A stretch of DNA of 64,000 bases from NCBI GenBank assembly GCA_032173965.1, contig CM063287.1, positions 11,785,859 to 11,849,858 of the forward strand, written 5' to 3'. The stretch is from Sitta carolinensis. Lineage: Eukaryota; Chordata; Aves; Passeriformes; Sittidae. Shown one piece after another: positions 38,113 to 51,500 of this stretch. The translations under genes were made by a program, and so were the position numbers. The notes below the pieces were generated by a model. The model ran no database searches. It worked only from the letters and a program-made list of their open reading frames with translations, and had not been told where the DNA came from. Position 1 is the first letter of the stretch; every line of letters starts with the position of its first letter.

Positions 38113-41100
38113 CCGTACTCAACCGTTTTCAAAGAATTCTGAGACATTTACTTCTATTATTCCAATTAAAAACTTGGTGTTTTTACATTGTATTCTTTTG
38201 GGGAAAAACCCCTACTTCAGTTCTTAAATTGGTTAATGCTAAAACCAGATGAATTTGGAAAAAATCAGGTTTGCCCTGTAGTTTTCAGTGCAAAAGATGA
38301 AGTTCCTACTGAGTTCAGTGGAGATTGTGCCTAACCTCCAAAACTAGTCCCTGCTGACCAGTCTTCTTTTACAGTATGAACAAGGGCTGCTCTTCAGAAA
38401 AACAGCAGTCTTTTTTAACTTTAGAAAATGTCCAATATTTAGTAATAATTTATAGTTTTGTTACACTTATAATTTCTTATTTATAACTCACAAACCTTTC
38501 ACCCCACGGAAGTTCAAATTGTTCTGTCCCACATTGTGTACACACACACATATATATTTATATGTATGAGCCTTAAAGGTTTTCTTCTGAGCACAGCCTG
38601 AGGCCATTTCTGTCCATACAGTTGACTGATATCAATCAGAGGTTGTGTGATTCTCATTTTTTCAACAACTGCATTTAATTTCTCTGGAAAACAACAAATA
38701 TTTTAATTTTGTATCTTCTAGTCTCTGCAGCCATTGATTTGTCAACAGAATGGAATGGCATGAAAAACACTATCAAGCTCTGGCAGCAGAACTGCAGTGG
38801 TGATGAAAGGTTGCCCTGCTTTTACTCTTTATTACACCACTCACTACCTCTCCAATGATGATTTGTCTGCACTATTGTTTTTATTAGCTTTGGTGCAAAA
38901 GAAAGAATTGTCTTCTCAGGTCATAGTTAGAACGGAGAAAAAAAGTAATCCTTTCATTTCCATTAAGGAGTTTCCATAATAAAATAGCTGAGAAGGAAAA
39001 TCCTTCCAATTTAAGTCCTATTAAATTTCTTTCCTGGCTATGTAACACTTAAAATATAAATAATAGCCAAGGTAATGGATAAATTAAGCAAGCTGAAAAA
39101 AGGAGATGGGAAAAAAAGCAAATTTTCACAGTGTTCTTATCAAGATGTTTTGTGCATAAATATTGTGACTGTCCCTTAAAACTTGATCAATTATCAATTA
39201 AAAACCCCTCACGTATCCAGAAACACTCTGTGGTAGAACATTTACTTATGTATATTTTTCATACAACAGTAGCAGGAGAAAGAGTTGGGAAATCATCCAT
39301 AGTTGTTGCAAGTAGTCCATGTCCATAGGGACCAGTAATAATCTCCCTGCCTGGAGCCTGAGCCAAAGTTGTTCTTTATTTCACTCTGCATCTCCTCCAA
39401 ATCAGAGTCTCTTACTGAGCATATGATGAATGTAACAAAAACACAGGTTTTGGATTGATTTGTAGACTAAAATTGCTTCCAACTCTGAAGAGATCTTTAT
39501 TTCATACTGTATTTATGGACTTTCAGGGAGTGGGCAGGGACATTGTGCTCAGTATGAGAAAGAGGAAAGAGGGCAAATCCCCACTCCACACAGAGGTATT
39601 AACAGACTCTCCGTGTCTGCTGCCTGGGTATTTACTGATGCTGAGAAACCAAGAGAGACATACAGGTTAAGGTCTACCAGGCTAACAGAGCTAAAGCACT
39701 CAGTCAGGTCAGGATGAACTCATTGGAAATTTCACTCATGAGAGAAATCCCAGAGAATGCAATGGACCTGCTCAGAGGACAAAAGCAACCACAGAGCTGT
39801 TGGGCTCAGAGCCAGGCAAGATTCCCACCTAGAATAGCTGATAGGACAGAGGCACACGTGCTCAGCAACAACTGATAGTGCTTAATGAAGACCATGTGTA
39901 TTAATAGGCCTGAACACAGGAAATGAGAGATTTCCCCCTGCTCTTCTAATGATGTCTAAGAGCAAGTTCTGTGTAAAGAAATATTTCTTTAGGAAATAGC
40001 TGACTGACTGGAATCCTTAAGAAAAAAAAGAGACAGATTTCCATTACTTTTTTCTTGGATTAGAGTTAGTCTTGGTTTATACTGCCTTCCCAGATTTCTT
40101 AAAATTGTTTTCCAGACATTCCCACGGTGCTAATGTCAGACCAATATCTAATAATGTTTTCCTGAAGGCTGATATTCTAACACAATATCTTCCAGCTCAG
40201 AGTGCATAAGCCAATTACGTTATTCTCCCAGCCAACACTCAGGACACACAGAAAAACCTTCCTGCTTCTGATTAGTAGCAGATATGTTTTTGTAATGGAC
40301 TGAGACAAAAGTTTCCAAGTGCTAACAAGTTTTCATGACACGTTACCAATGTATATGTTTAAGCTACAGAGCCTGATCCATGCAATTAATTTATAATGTA
40401 AATCCTTGAGCAGTCCCGGTTTAGTAGTACAGAAAAATACATTTGTTGCTATTCAAAGTTAATTATTGAACAGAATCTGGAATGTTTATTCCTGTACAAT
40501 TGCCCATTATCACAAGTAAAACTTCAAGTGTAGTCATAATTTTTTTACTGTCATTTTATTGCTCTATCAACATAACCTGATTTTCTTGAGATGTGTCACT
40601 GCACTACCAGGAATTAGATTAATTATACAAGGAAAAAACCCAGCAAGTTATTCCCAACAGTTTATTTAATAGACAACACATCAAATTTCTCTGGCAAATA
40701 AGACAACTTATTTTTGTTAAGCAAGGCTGTGCACAATATTTATAATGTCACTACACATGCAATTTTAACATACCTACTAATATAGAGATCTTGAGGGAAT
40801 CCAAGAGCCTATGTAGCACATTCTCACATAAAAGGTGTCATCTATCTTGGAATACTATTACCTGTATTAAGATAGTCTTATAGTTGTCTGCCTTTCACAC
40901 CAGATTAACCAAGTTTTGTCTCAGAATATTTCTAACAAGTTCAAGAATTTCATATATGATCCTAGCCTAAATCAGCAGTAATGTGGCTTTCCACTTCAGA
41001 CTGTTTTTACGGCTCTTTATACTTTACATGTTTAATACATTGTGAATAGCATGAGGCAATTTCTGTGAAAAATGCTATCTTTTCACAGGACTCTTCATAG

Positions 41101-44100
41101 ACCAAATTGCTCCTTAAAGAAGATGTTTCATATTATCTTCAGAAGCTAGAATAGATATAAAATGTACATAGCAAAATGACAGAGTGCAGTTTATTTTAAA
41201 AAGCTACCAACAGTCACAAAGAAAAGCTAAATCAAACACGGTGATCTTCAATTTTCTGTTGCCAGCCTTTAGAAAAGCACTTTTGAAGCTACTCCATTCA
41301 ACTATTTGGCCATGCCAGCTTCAGTCTATATTGTTATGCAAAGTTCCTAATAGCACTTGGCTGATGTGATCATGATGCTGCCCCAAATAAGTGGTTGCTC
41401 ATACATGTTACACTTCTTAATCTGATTTTTCTTCCCTACATTAAAAGGAGTATCCAGCCCTTGCTTGATACCTTATCCTCTATACTAGCTCCAGATCTGG
41501 GCAGGGAAGATATCCAGTTTTCTTCATAAAAGTGAACCTTCAGAAGTATGCAGATTTGTCTTTTTCTGAACAAATGAAAATCATTTACTTAGTAGTCTCA
41601 AAAAAAAACAACTTTTGGAATGATTTGTTGAAATACTTTTAAAGAACCTGGTTTTTTAATAAAGAATTTTGTCCAAGCTTCTGAACGGTGGTCACTTATG
41701 GAAATAACTTGAGGACCTCTGCATTTTTAGGATGTTTATGTCACTATTACGAGAACCTCTGCATTTTTAGGGTGTTGCTTCCAGATAGGACAAGCTGTTG
41801 AATTGTTCACCAACACAATTCCCAGGTGGATCCTAAAGGAATTTCTTCAGAAAGATTTACCAAATATGTTCCAAGATTTTGAAACCTGTTCCTGGGAGTG
41901 AGCAAGGCTGGAATAAATCCCCAGTTTTCATGGGATAAACTTGTAGCCTGTCCTCATACTTCTACAAGACTTTAAAAGTATAAAAATGATGCAATAATGT
42001 GTCAAAAGGATCAGAGAAGATAACATGTCAAAATACAGACAATTTTAAATGATGGTTCAGAAAGAATGTGTTTTCAAGTTTCCTTCTTTAATTATTTTTG
42101 CAATTCAGTTACAACAAATCTCTTATTGTTTTTAAGATACTTGCATTTGTATTCTCAGCTCTTTAAAAAAAGTTTTTATGAGGCTGAAATACCTTCATGT
42201 AACTTTTATTTCTTATTTTTTCTGCACAAGACATATCTCTGTTTATCTTTTGCATTGTCCTGGTCTATAACCAAGCAAGCAAGGGTGGATCCAAGACTGA
42301 GCCACACAACCCTGTCACTGCTCTGGACTGCAGGAGCTGGTTCAGGCAGTGTGGGCCAGCTGGCCCAAGGTGATGAAAAAGAACCACCAAAGCTCAGGGG
42401 TAGGTGTGGCACATTTTTTCAAATATTTTAGGTGCTAGAGATTTGTGTGTGTGTACATACACCCATGGGACACACTAGAGACAATGTGATAGTAGCAGCC
42501 CAGAAGTTGAGCCTGTGAAGTTGTTTTATTTGCTCTTGCTCTGGAGACCTGGCCTATTCCTCAAATCCATCACTGAGTGGAGGGTTAGCCTGGGCAGGCA
42601 ATTTCCCACCTGAGGCATTACATGGAGGGAGACGTGCACCTCCTTCCATCCACTGACCTAACTTCCCTCTGGGAGGGACAGTGCTCACAGAAAGAACTCT
42701 GCAGAGTCTGCAGCTGACCCCTCCCAAAACCCTTTATCCCATAGTCACTTTACTGCAAGAAAGCCCAAATAATCTTGAACACGATGGCAATTAAAAATTA
42801 GCTCACAGCCTCATCTAAAGTATGCATCTGCAGTTAGCAAAGGAAACTTACAGTCACATATTGGTTTCTAAATGAGAAGATACATGGTATGCCAAAACAT
42901 TCAGCACGGCTGAAATCCATTTGTACTTCTGCAATGTAAGGGGAAAAAAGCCATCCTCAGATCACCACCTACATGGGTAATAGAGCTCATGCCAAGCCTG
43001 GGGCAGACAAATGCTGCAGCTGCATGCAAGCAGCAAGAAAGGGCATCAGGACACCAGGTGCCAGGAAGAATGATTTTCATGTTTAGATTTCAAGAAATCA
43101 TCCACTCTATTTTAGGTGGATGACACTGTCCAGCCTGAAGAATTAAGAAATGTGTCATTCACTGCAAGAAAGGTAGAAGCATAAAAAACTAATGAGAAAT
43201 AATATGAATAATAATATGACTGTGAACTATGCCATGCACTTGGAACCACTGGGATAAGATCACCTAAAACTAGGCAACAGCTTGCTTTCATACCACCAAG
43301 TGTTTTACTGTAGCAGAAAAGAAGAGTGAAGGGCTGACAGAGAGAGACAGAGAGTTAGAGAGGAGCACAACTCCAATGAATGCCCTAGCACAGGGCAGGT
43401 TTGGTGCTGGCCTTTGGCTCCCAACTCTCTACACACACGTCCAGCAGAGTGGCTAACTGAAGGAGAGATGTTTTTTGCTGCTTTAAACCTCTGAAAAAAA
43501 CTGAAGAACAAGAGTAGAGTGGATAACATTTAAATTAGATCTTCCTGCTATGCAGAAGCTTCTCCCGAAATGCCAGTCAGCTGGGTTGGCTCTGGGTGCC
43601 AGCAGAGGGACAAGCAGGGGAACTTTGTACCTGGCTCCAGTTGTTTGCAATTGTTGAAAATGCTCCGTGCATTTTCATGACATTTTCCAGGCAGGGCTGC
43701 AGCAGGAGGAAAGGAAGCAGAACACATGCCTGCACACGTGCCACTGCAGAACTCAGCAGCTCCTCAGCGTTAGCCTACCTCAAGCCAGCATTTTCAGCTG
43801 AGGCCCTGAACTTCCCATGAAAGAGTTAAAGCACAGGCACTAAATTCCTTCTGCTGAAAGGAAAGGGAAGTATCGGGTAGAGGCAGACTATAAAACTGAG
43901 GTCAATAGACCTTAAAGTTCATTGGCGAGATCTTTGAAAGTGTACTGCCAGAGCCAAGGCTAGTCAGACAACAAAAGTCCCGGAGCTACATAAAACTTGC
44001 CTCTAGAATGTTATTTGTACACTCACTGCATTAATTAAAAAGACAACCCTGCCTCTAGTAGGATGTAATGCTTGAAATGAAAACAGGAATATATATCATG

Positions 44101-47100
44101 GTGTTTCACCTTGCAATCTGTTACGGTTCTAAACTAATTAATTAGGCTTCTTACCACAAAGATAAATATTTTCAGTAATGTTTTAGATGGTCTGTTTAAA
44201 AGTGAGCCCAAAAGACAGCTTGGCTTTACTTTTTTTGCCAGTTGCTATTAAATGTATAAGCCATCATCCTAGAGACTGGCCTGCAAGTGACTTTGCCTGT
44301 ACAGCTAAATGGAAAGTATTATTTGTTCTAACTGCTGCTTGCAGATGCTTTCTTTGTGGTTTCACAGCTTGGTCATAAGGCAAACCTTTTTAATTTTTAT
44401 TTTTACAGCTGTTTAATTGGGATAGTCCCTGCTCTGGTATTTATTTGTGATGTTTATTTACACAGAAGTCTTTGCAAAGGCTGACTTTTGCTGGGAAGGG
44501 CCAGGTACAGTGTTTGTGCAGCTGGTCACCAGGTAACCCTCCCAAACACTGCTGGAGACCACTGGAATCAAGCACAGGAATTGGAATGGTGCTCTCCCCA
44601 GGACTGTTTTCATTGCAGCACAAGCTCTGATGTTTGCTCAATTTTGTTAGATATCATGCACACCCATAATTCTACTTTGAAAAGACAAAAATTGTGAAGC
44701 AGCAATTAACGTCCTTCAATAAGCACATTTTAAGCAGAAGTAAATTAACAGTTTTATTGCTGAGTGTGGCTGGGGAAAACCATGAGGGTTTATTAATAAA
44801 ATTTCAGTACGTGGTTAAACCGATGAAGTAAAAAATCCCAAATTAAACCAAGATGCTTAAAAAAGAAAAACTAAAAAATCACATTCATTTTCAAATAATG
44901 AATTTGAAACTTTACTTTTATGTGATATTAGAGAATTTAGGCTTAAATTACAACATGTTTTTGAGTTTTTCTCTCTCTGGTTGAGGCAGTAAAGAATGTG
45001 GGGCTGATTCTCAGCACCAGGCTTGTCTCCTGTCTCCAGGATTAGGCACAGCATGTGTGTAATTAGCAGCCAGCCCTGTGTGAGAAGTGAGGTCCTGCTG
45101 TAAAGCAAGGCCTGGGGGTGCTGGCAGTGCTGGAGGAGCCTTTCTGGAGGGCACGGTTCTAGTCTAAGTACCACTGGCTGTTGATCTCTAAAACTGGCAG
45201 TTCTGCAAACCTTTGTGGAGCACTAACAAAAAGGTTTGAAGTTTACACCAAAGAGTTACAAAACATCCATAAAAAAGCAAACCAAAAACCCCACAATCAA
45301 TTACCAAACACATTGAATACAGTTTAATCTGGTTGTGACTGTTTCCAGATGGACATTCATGGCTCTGGACAGTAGTAAAACTTGTAAGAGAAATATTCTA
45401 TACCTTCATGAGTAATAACATAAATAATCTATAGTGTAAATATGAAACCCTCTCTTTTCTCCCTCCTTTGAGCATGTTAGGGGATATTTCCTCTCAGAAT
45501 TACTTAGGTGGGTTGGGTACATGTTGAAGAAAAATTGTTGAGATTTTCAGATAGTCACAGGCGTTCAAAAGCTACAAATTTAGAAGGCTATTTCTCACCC
45601 TGGTCACCTCTAAGTAGGCATGAAATTAGTGAAGTAACAGGTTTATTTAGAACCACTGGGAAGCAAAATAAATGTAAATAATAAATAACTTTTTTATAAT
45701 ATTTAAACAATATTCTTTTCTATTTTGTAACAATGAAGAAGCACCAAGTCAGTTCAATGTGCATTTATCAGGCCTCATATTTTTAATTTTGGTAATGTAC
45801 TAAATTTCATCATGGTTGACATGTTTACATTTCGTAGTGCATCTGTAGCATTTCTAGCTTTCTCTCTGAAACCTGAATTGTCATAATCCCACTGCAATTC
45901 TGCCCTAAGTGCAAGATAGGCAGTCTGCATATGGAAACCTGGTTTACAACAGAACTTCCCCTACTGAACATTTCTTTAGGCATGTGTGAGACAACAAAAG
46001 AGCAGGAAGGCCTTGTCCTTAAGGAATATGTAAGTCACACCCCTCACCCTGAACAACTTAGATGGTGAACGTTATTTGGTCTAAATTTCTATTTTCTTTT
46101 GCCTAGATCAATCACTGTGAGCCTTTTTCCTTTTTATCTTATAGTCACCTTCTGTCTTTTCATCCAGATATAACTTCAAATAATGGATTCCACCAGGGAT
46201 TTTTTTCTTTCACCTTTCCAACACCAAGAAAGAAGTTTAACAAGGAAAAAAGGTTCTGAGCAAATCAATGAAGCTGAGGTCAGCAGCTTTTAAAAACTAA
46301 ACCCCTATAATACTGATACTAGTGGGTAATGGTAATTTACTAATCTGTTTTCATTCCCATGGTTACAAATCTAGTACTATGGTAACAAACGTAAACAAAC
46401 ATAAATATTACTTTTCCTCTGGTCTCAAAATTTTTGCATTTAATGCTGTTTGATACATAGCTACATTAACAGTTCCTCAACTATTGTTCACAAAGGCATA
46501 CTACAGTAAATAGACTCTCATTGTGCCCACTAGAATCCGCAAAAAAGTTGCAGTGTTTAAAAAAATAATAGGTGATTGTACATCCAGAGTTGGTATTATT
46601 TAGCAATATAGGTGCAGGTAACAGTAAGTAGCCATATGTCAATGAAACAGCATTTTCAGTAAGACAGGCTTCATGAATTTACCGGTATGGTTTAGTTTGT
46701 TCGACAGTCTGCAAAACCAAAGCTATTTGCCATGTTCGTAATACCTGTCATAAATATATTATGTGATTAAATTATGATTGTAAGGAGAATAGATGCCTTT
46801 AAAAATTATTATTCTAGCGTAAATTCATCTTGAAGATCACATAGGCATTTGGATCTTTTCTTCTTGATCTGTTTCTCAAGGCTATATACATTATTACTTA
46901 CCCACAATACAATTTTTGTTTGGTAACTTGATCACATCAAATCTTAACTTTCTAATACAAGTATACCCTGCTGCCAACTGAGCTTTCCAGTATACACACC
47001 CTGGAGACTTTGCAAGCAGCTGCTGAGGAAGCCCTGCCTGTCGGTGCCAGGACCAGCAGAGCCCTGCCCACCCTGCTGTGACCCAGCCAGGGCTGCTCCT

Positions 47101-48251
47101 GGCAGGTGAGCTGGCCCCAAGCAGTGCCTCCCCTGGCTGTGCTGCACTGCCCTTCTCCACACTCTTGGATCAGCACTGCCAGCTTCACACAGATGTCAGC
47201 ACCCTACAGGTTCAGCTCATCTGGCATGCAGGTTTTGCACAGGATTCTGATTGGACAGCTTGGGTTTTAAGAAGAGAGGAAGACAGCCCAAAATAGTGAC
47301 TCTTTAGAAAGGCAATTGAAATGCCACAGTTCTCTCATTTATCTTTCCCTCAGCAATCCAGATAATTTGCCTGTGCTCAAGAAGACATGGATACACCCTC
47401 TTTTATGAGGGAATATCTCCATCATGAAATAGTAAGACTGGCTCCCAGAGCTGGGAGGCTCTTGCCCTTTTGTCATGTTCCAGTCTGCCATCACATGGGC
47501 CTGCTCAGCACTGCAAAGCAAGCACAGACCAGACATTAATGCTCAAAGCTGTTGAGAAGCAGTGACTTCCCATAAAAATCTGTTTTCCAAGGTAAAAGCT
47601 TGTCTTTAACTGGATTTGATTTCAGTGGTAGTCATCAATTCAACACTATGAGTTTTCTGTCTCTGGCCCTCAGTATTCCATCACAGAATTCCAGAGTATG
47701 AAGAGCTCAATATTCTTAGTGGAGTGTGGAATTTGTTTAAAACTCATGCAGAGACCTCATAGGCTCAGACAGATTTATGTTGCTTGAAGGAAATAGTTTC
47801 TAACCTGGCCAAAGGGAAAGGGCAGAAAACACTAACTCAGGTACCTAAGTGCAGGCTCACGTCTGCAATGCTTCCACTAGGATTGCTGAAACTACACAAA
47901 ACACACCCACCCTTGATCCTGGACTTGTTTGGGTTGGAGGTCTAATGCAAAATCTGTTCTCAGCTCTAGTCAGCTGCTCCTTGGTTTTGAGCATGACCAC
48001 AGTCTTGCATTACCTCATTTTATCTGGAAAACCCTTTGGGTTCTACACAAATACAGTTAGTCTTATAATGACAGATTTCCTGCTTTAAATTTATATATTT
48101 TTCTGTAGTGTCTGGTTCACCAAATATCAGCAGGGAAAACTGATCACCAAGAAAACTGGTCTTGTTGCCTTTCTGGAGCCAGTTCATAGCTGTTGGAGTT
48201 GCAACAGGAAATACATTTCCAGTGAGGAAAACTGTTATTTTTGCATAATGT
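38113..48251. other. Long unique stretch, no gene recognised
   Basis: Ten kilobases without an identifiable exon or transposon. Landmarks are a CA/TA microsatellite-like tract near 38538-38566, a 17-bp direct repeat 40 bp apart at 41715 and 41755, a GC-richer but CpG-poor segment at 46980-47170, and an AT-rich segment with homeodomain-like, RUNX-like and FOX-like words at 44130-44465. Open frames reach 121 codons (42066-42431) without motifs. Confidence 0.5.
41713..41775. repeat. Spaced direct repeat, 40-bp period
   Basis: ACCTCTGCATTTTTAGG occurs at 41715-41731 and again at 41755-41771. Flanking bases also match (GAG-GACC against GAG-AACC, GATGTT against GGTGTT). It looks like a 40-bp tandem duplication whose second unit has diverged at its end. 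Confidence 0.85.
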
Positions 48252-48282
48252 GAGCTGATAGTCAATGACTGATAGTCAATTG
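48252..48282. repeat. Short tandem duplication at the CR1 edge
   Basis: TGATAGTCAATGAC is followed directly by TGATAGTCAATTGTC, a duplication of about 14 bases that abuts the 5' truncation point of the CR1 at 48283. Confidence 0.75.
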
Positions 48283-48560
48283 TCAGTGGTGCTCACAGAC
48301 ACAAGGAGAGGCAATGGGCACAAGTTGAAACGTGAATTTCCATCTCAATAAAAAACCCCAAATCACAACTTGAGTATAGAACCAGTTGTCAAGAGGTTGC
48401 AGAGACTTCACCCTGGAGATACTCAAAACCTGACTGGTCACAGCCCCTGCTGTGGCAGCCTGCTGTGATTAGGTGACCCTGCTTGAACTGGGGGGCTGGA
48501 CTGAAAACTGGATCTCAGAAGGGTCCCTGCCAACCTCAGATGTTCTGCGATCTCTGTGGG
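48283..48560 (+). mobile_element. CR1 LINE, 3' fragment
   Basis: Sense landmarks in order are TCAGTGGTGCTCACAGACAC, GGCAATGGGCACAAGTTGAA, TGAATTTCCATCT, GGTTGCAGAGACTTCACCC, TGGAGATACTCAAAACCTGA, TTAGGTGACCCTGCTTGAAC, GGGGGGCTGGACTG and the terminus CTGCCAACCTCAGATGTTC. Compared with the usual avian CR1, the part between the ATTTCCATCT block and the GGTTGCAGAG block is shortened or replaced, so an internal deletion is likely. Confidence 0.92.
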
Positions 48561-51500
48561 TCAAACACCACGCAAGGGTAAACAAGGAAAGGAGTCATCA
48601 AACCTTCATCTCTTCAATTTTCTCTAGTCAAAAGTGATATGAATCATACTATAGCACTTCTCAATCCTATTCTTAACTTGTTGATAGAGAAGTCAAAATC
48701 CACTGGGACTTCCAAGACAGATGCTTGCACTGAGACCTTATTAGTGTCTCAAGACAACTATTTTCTTTCAAAAAGTTCCTAAATTCCCTGACCTACAATA
48801 CAGGTATAGCCACCTAAAGACATCTGTTCTTGCAGATGTTTTCAGACTGAGACCCAGAAGTATGTCTGGAATGTAAAAATTTCTCAACAGTGGATTGCAT
48901 CTCAGAGGGTACAACTAGAAATTCTATTTGCTTTTCTTTGAAGCAGGAAGCTTGGTTACATCAACAATACAACTTAGATTGAGAAACTTCCCCTTAGTTT
49001 GCCAGCTTTTGTTTTTATTACCATTTATCTTTGCTGCTCTTTGTCAGCTAACACCTCAAGAAAGTTTCAACATACAAACCTAAGATTTGACCTTTTCTCA
49101 AATACAAGTTAATAGGTGCAAAGATAAAATCCTAGGCATACCAACAGATAGCTGATGAAGGTATTTCATCATCCTTAGAAGGCATTTCAATAATTTTCAA
49201 TTCTTTTTTCCCTTTTAATTTGGAAATTTTAAAAAAATATTTTAAGTGGCCTAGCTAACGTCTCCAGATATTTGGTAGAAAAATGCATGTTTGGTTTGTC
49301 TCTAACACAAGCAGTCCTGTTTTTCTGGATTCTGAACTGTACATGCACAAGAGTATGCTGTGACAAACTCAAGAAAGTGAGGTATTTGCTTACCAAAACT
49401 CTTGAAAATAAACCAGAAAATCTGACACACATGTGCAGAAGTTAGTTCTCCAAGTGCATTGTTCAGGCTCTTAAAAAATAAAACTGTTGTTAAAAAGGTC
49501 TTTAAGGGTCACAGTTTGAAGAAAAGAAAAATGTCTTTTGTGGAGTGGTATGCTGTAAAGAACTAAAAGGATTTGATTTTTTAAAAAATATTATAAACAA
49601 TCCATATTTTACACAACTTAGCCATAAAAACTAATTTTTATTAAATTCTAAACTTCAGTGCAGTTTATTCAGATGATTTTACTGTCACTAACTTGCTACT
49701 AAAATTATGAAACCAAAAACTTAATCTGAAAAACTTCCTGTCAAGTGATATTAGCAGACAGCACTAATTGCTACAGCTACTGCTTAATTTTAAAAAACCC
49801 TGCCCAAATTCACATTCTTTTGAGCAAGGAAGTAGCAGAGGTTCCAGTCCACCCCAGGTTCCAAGTAAGTGATGAATAGAAAACAGCCACACAATTCTAA
49901 AGCACTGCAGTGTGAAAACAGTACTAACAGCAACCCTGTAACTCCCAGATGTGTCGGATTTGCTTAATAGCCTAGTGAACGTATTAGAGCTAGTACTGAG
50001 CAATGTATACCACCATTTGCTACCTTTGTACTGCCTTTTGCTCTATATAGCTCTATTAGCTATTAATATTTTTACCTAAACTCTGCTTCCAAAAAATCAA
50101 TAACCATCCTCAAAAATAATAATGAATGTGAAAGTAAGAAGAATTAGCAAATTTTGCTTCATATGAAGCCTGGGTATTAAAGATTTAAGGCATTCTGAAC
50201 AAAGAGAACCTGAGAGTAAGTAAGGAAAAAATGTTAGAAATAGAAAATTTGACACTAATATTATAGTGGTCTTACAGACTTAAAGGGAAGTTAAGACACC
50301 AGAATTCCTTGGACAGAAATTTACTGCAAGCAGGAATTTTTTATGACTGTATTTCAAGGTACATTCCTTGAAATTCCTAGCTCTGATATTTTTCAGTTTC
50401 CTAGTTACTTGAGTTCGACTTAAGGAGGGTATCTTTTCCTATACACCATAATTGCCATTAGCTGTGGATTTCTGTGCATCACCAGGAAATCTGAATCCTA
50501 GAAGAAGAGAGGAGGACCTGTACTCCAGCAGTAGAATTTCTCTCCTGCCTCATAGCACTGTGAGTTTTGTATTTTCATTCCTCTCTTCTGGAGTGTCTCT
50601 TATTGCATAGCTCCTTTCTGTTGCTGGAGCAGGAATGAACAACACTGAAAAGAGTCATTCTTTGTTTATCTCTTCACCTGTCCCTTTCGGCATTGATATG
50701 ATACTATGAGGTTTTGGTGAGGGTCCACTGACACAAAGCTGAAACACATAGTTTTGAATGGTGGTTTGTATTTTATGTACACGTATTACCAGAAGCAGCT
50801 TTCTCTTTGTGCCCACCACACTGCTGAAAACAAAAAGGACTGTACTCTCTTTTAAGGAGTGGATGTATAAAAAGAGCCCTGTATAAAAAGAGTGGGAGCA
50901 TGTTGCACTGAAGTGTTCCTGCTGACAAGATACAAGGTCTGATCCCTCACAGAAACACATTTCCACAGCAAACACACAAACTGTTTACAATGACAGTGAT
51001 AAAGCATTTCGTGCTTCTCTCCTGTCTTCCTGCTTAGACCAGAAGCCAAAAAAAGGCTGAGGCTTCTGTATATTTCTGTAGTCTGGTAAAAAAATGACCA
51101 TAGGAGGCTGAAGTCCACCTTATTAAACTGAGTCAAAACCGATGTTGGACACTTTTGTCCTTGTAAAGCTTGCACTTCTTAAGTTTGTACGTTTGGGTTT
51201 TCCAGTAAGTGTTTATTTCTGGTGATGACTGCAGTGACTCTGCTTGGTGCTGCTGGAGAGGGACAGAAACTGCCAGCTACTTGAGCACTAATTCCTTGCA
51301 GGCAGCAGAGGTTGAGAGCAAGCTCTGCTCCAAAGATCTGGGCAGGCAGGTCTGGGAATGGGAACACTGAACACAGAAGAAGACAGCCACGTGCCTACGG
51401 TGGGACAAACACAGAGCCTTGCAAAGAGTAAATAAGAAAATGGACAAGGTAAGCCCTGGTAGCAGCTCTCTCTGCCATCCAGTCAGCAGCCACGGATCTA

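Noticed and set aside
37620..38252. 210-codon plus-strand frame with ATG
   Set aside because: Composition changes abruptly from AT-rich to CpG-rich, antisense and alternate frames are open over the same bases, and no domain is recognisable.
47676..47700. TCACAGAATTCCAGAGTATG, which looks like a CR1 tail
   Set aside because: The sequence on either side does not continue in CR1 landmark order, so the match is too short.
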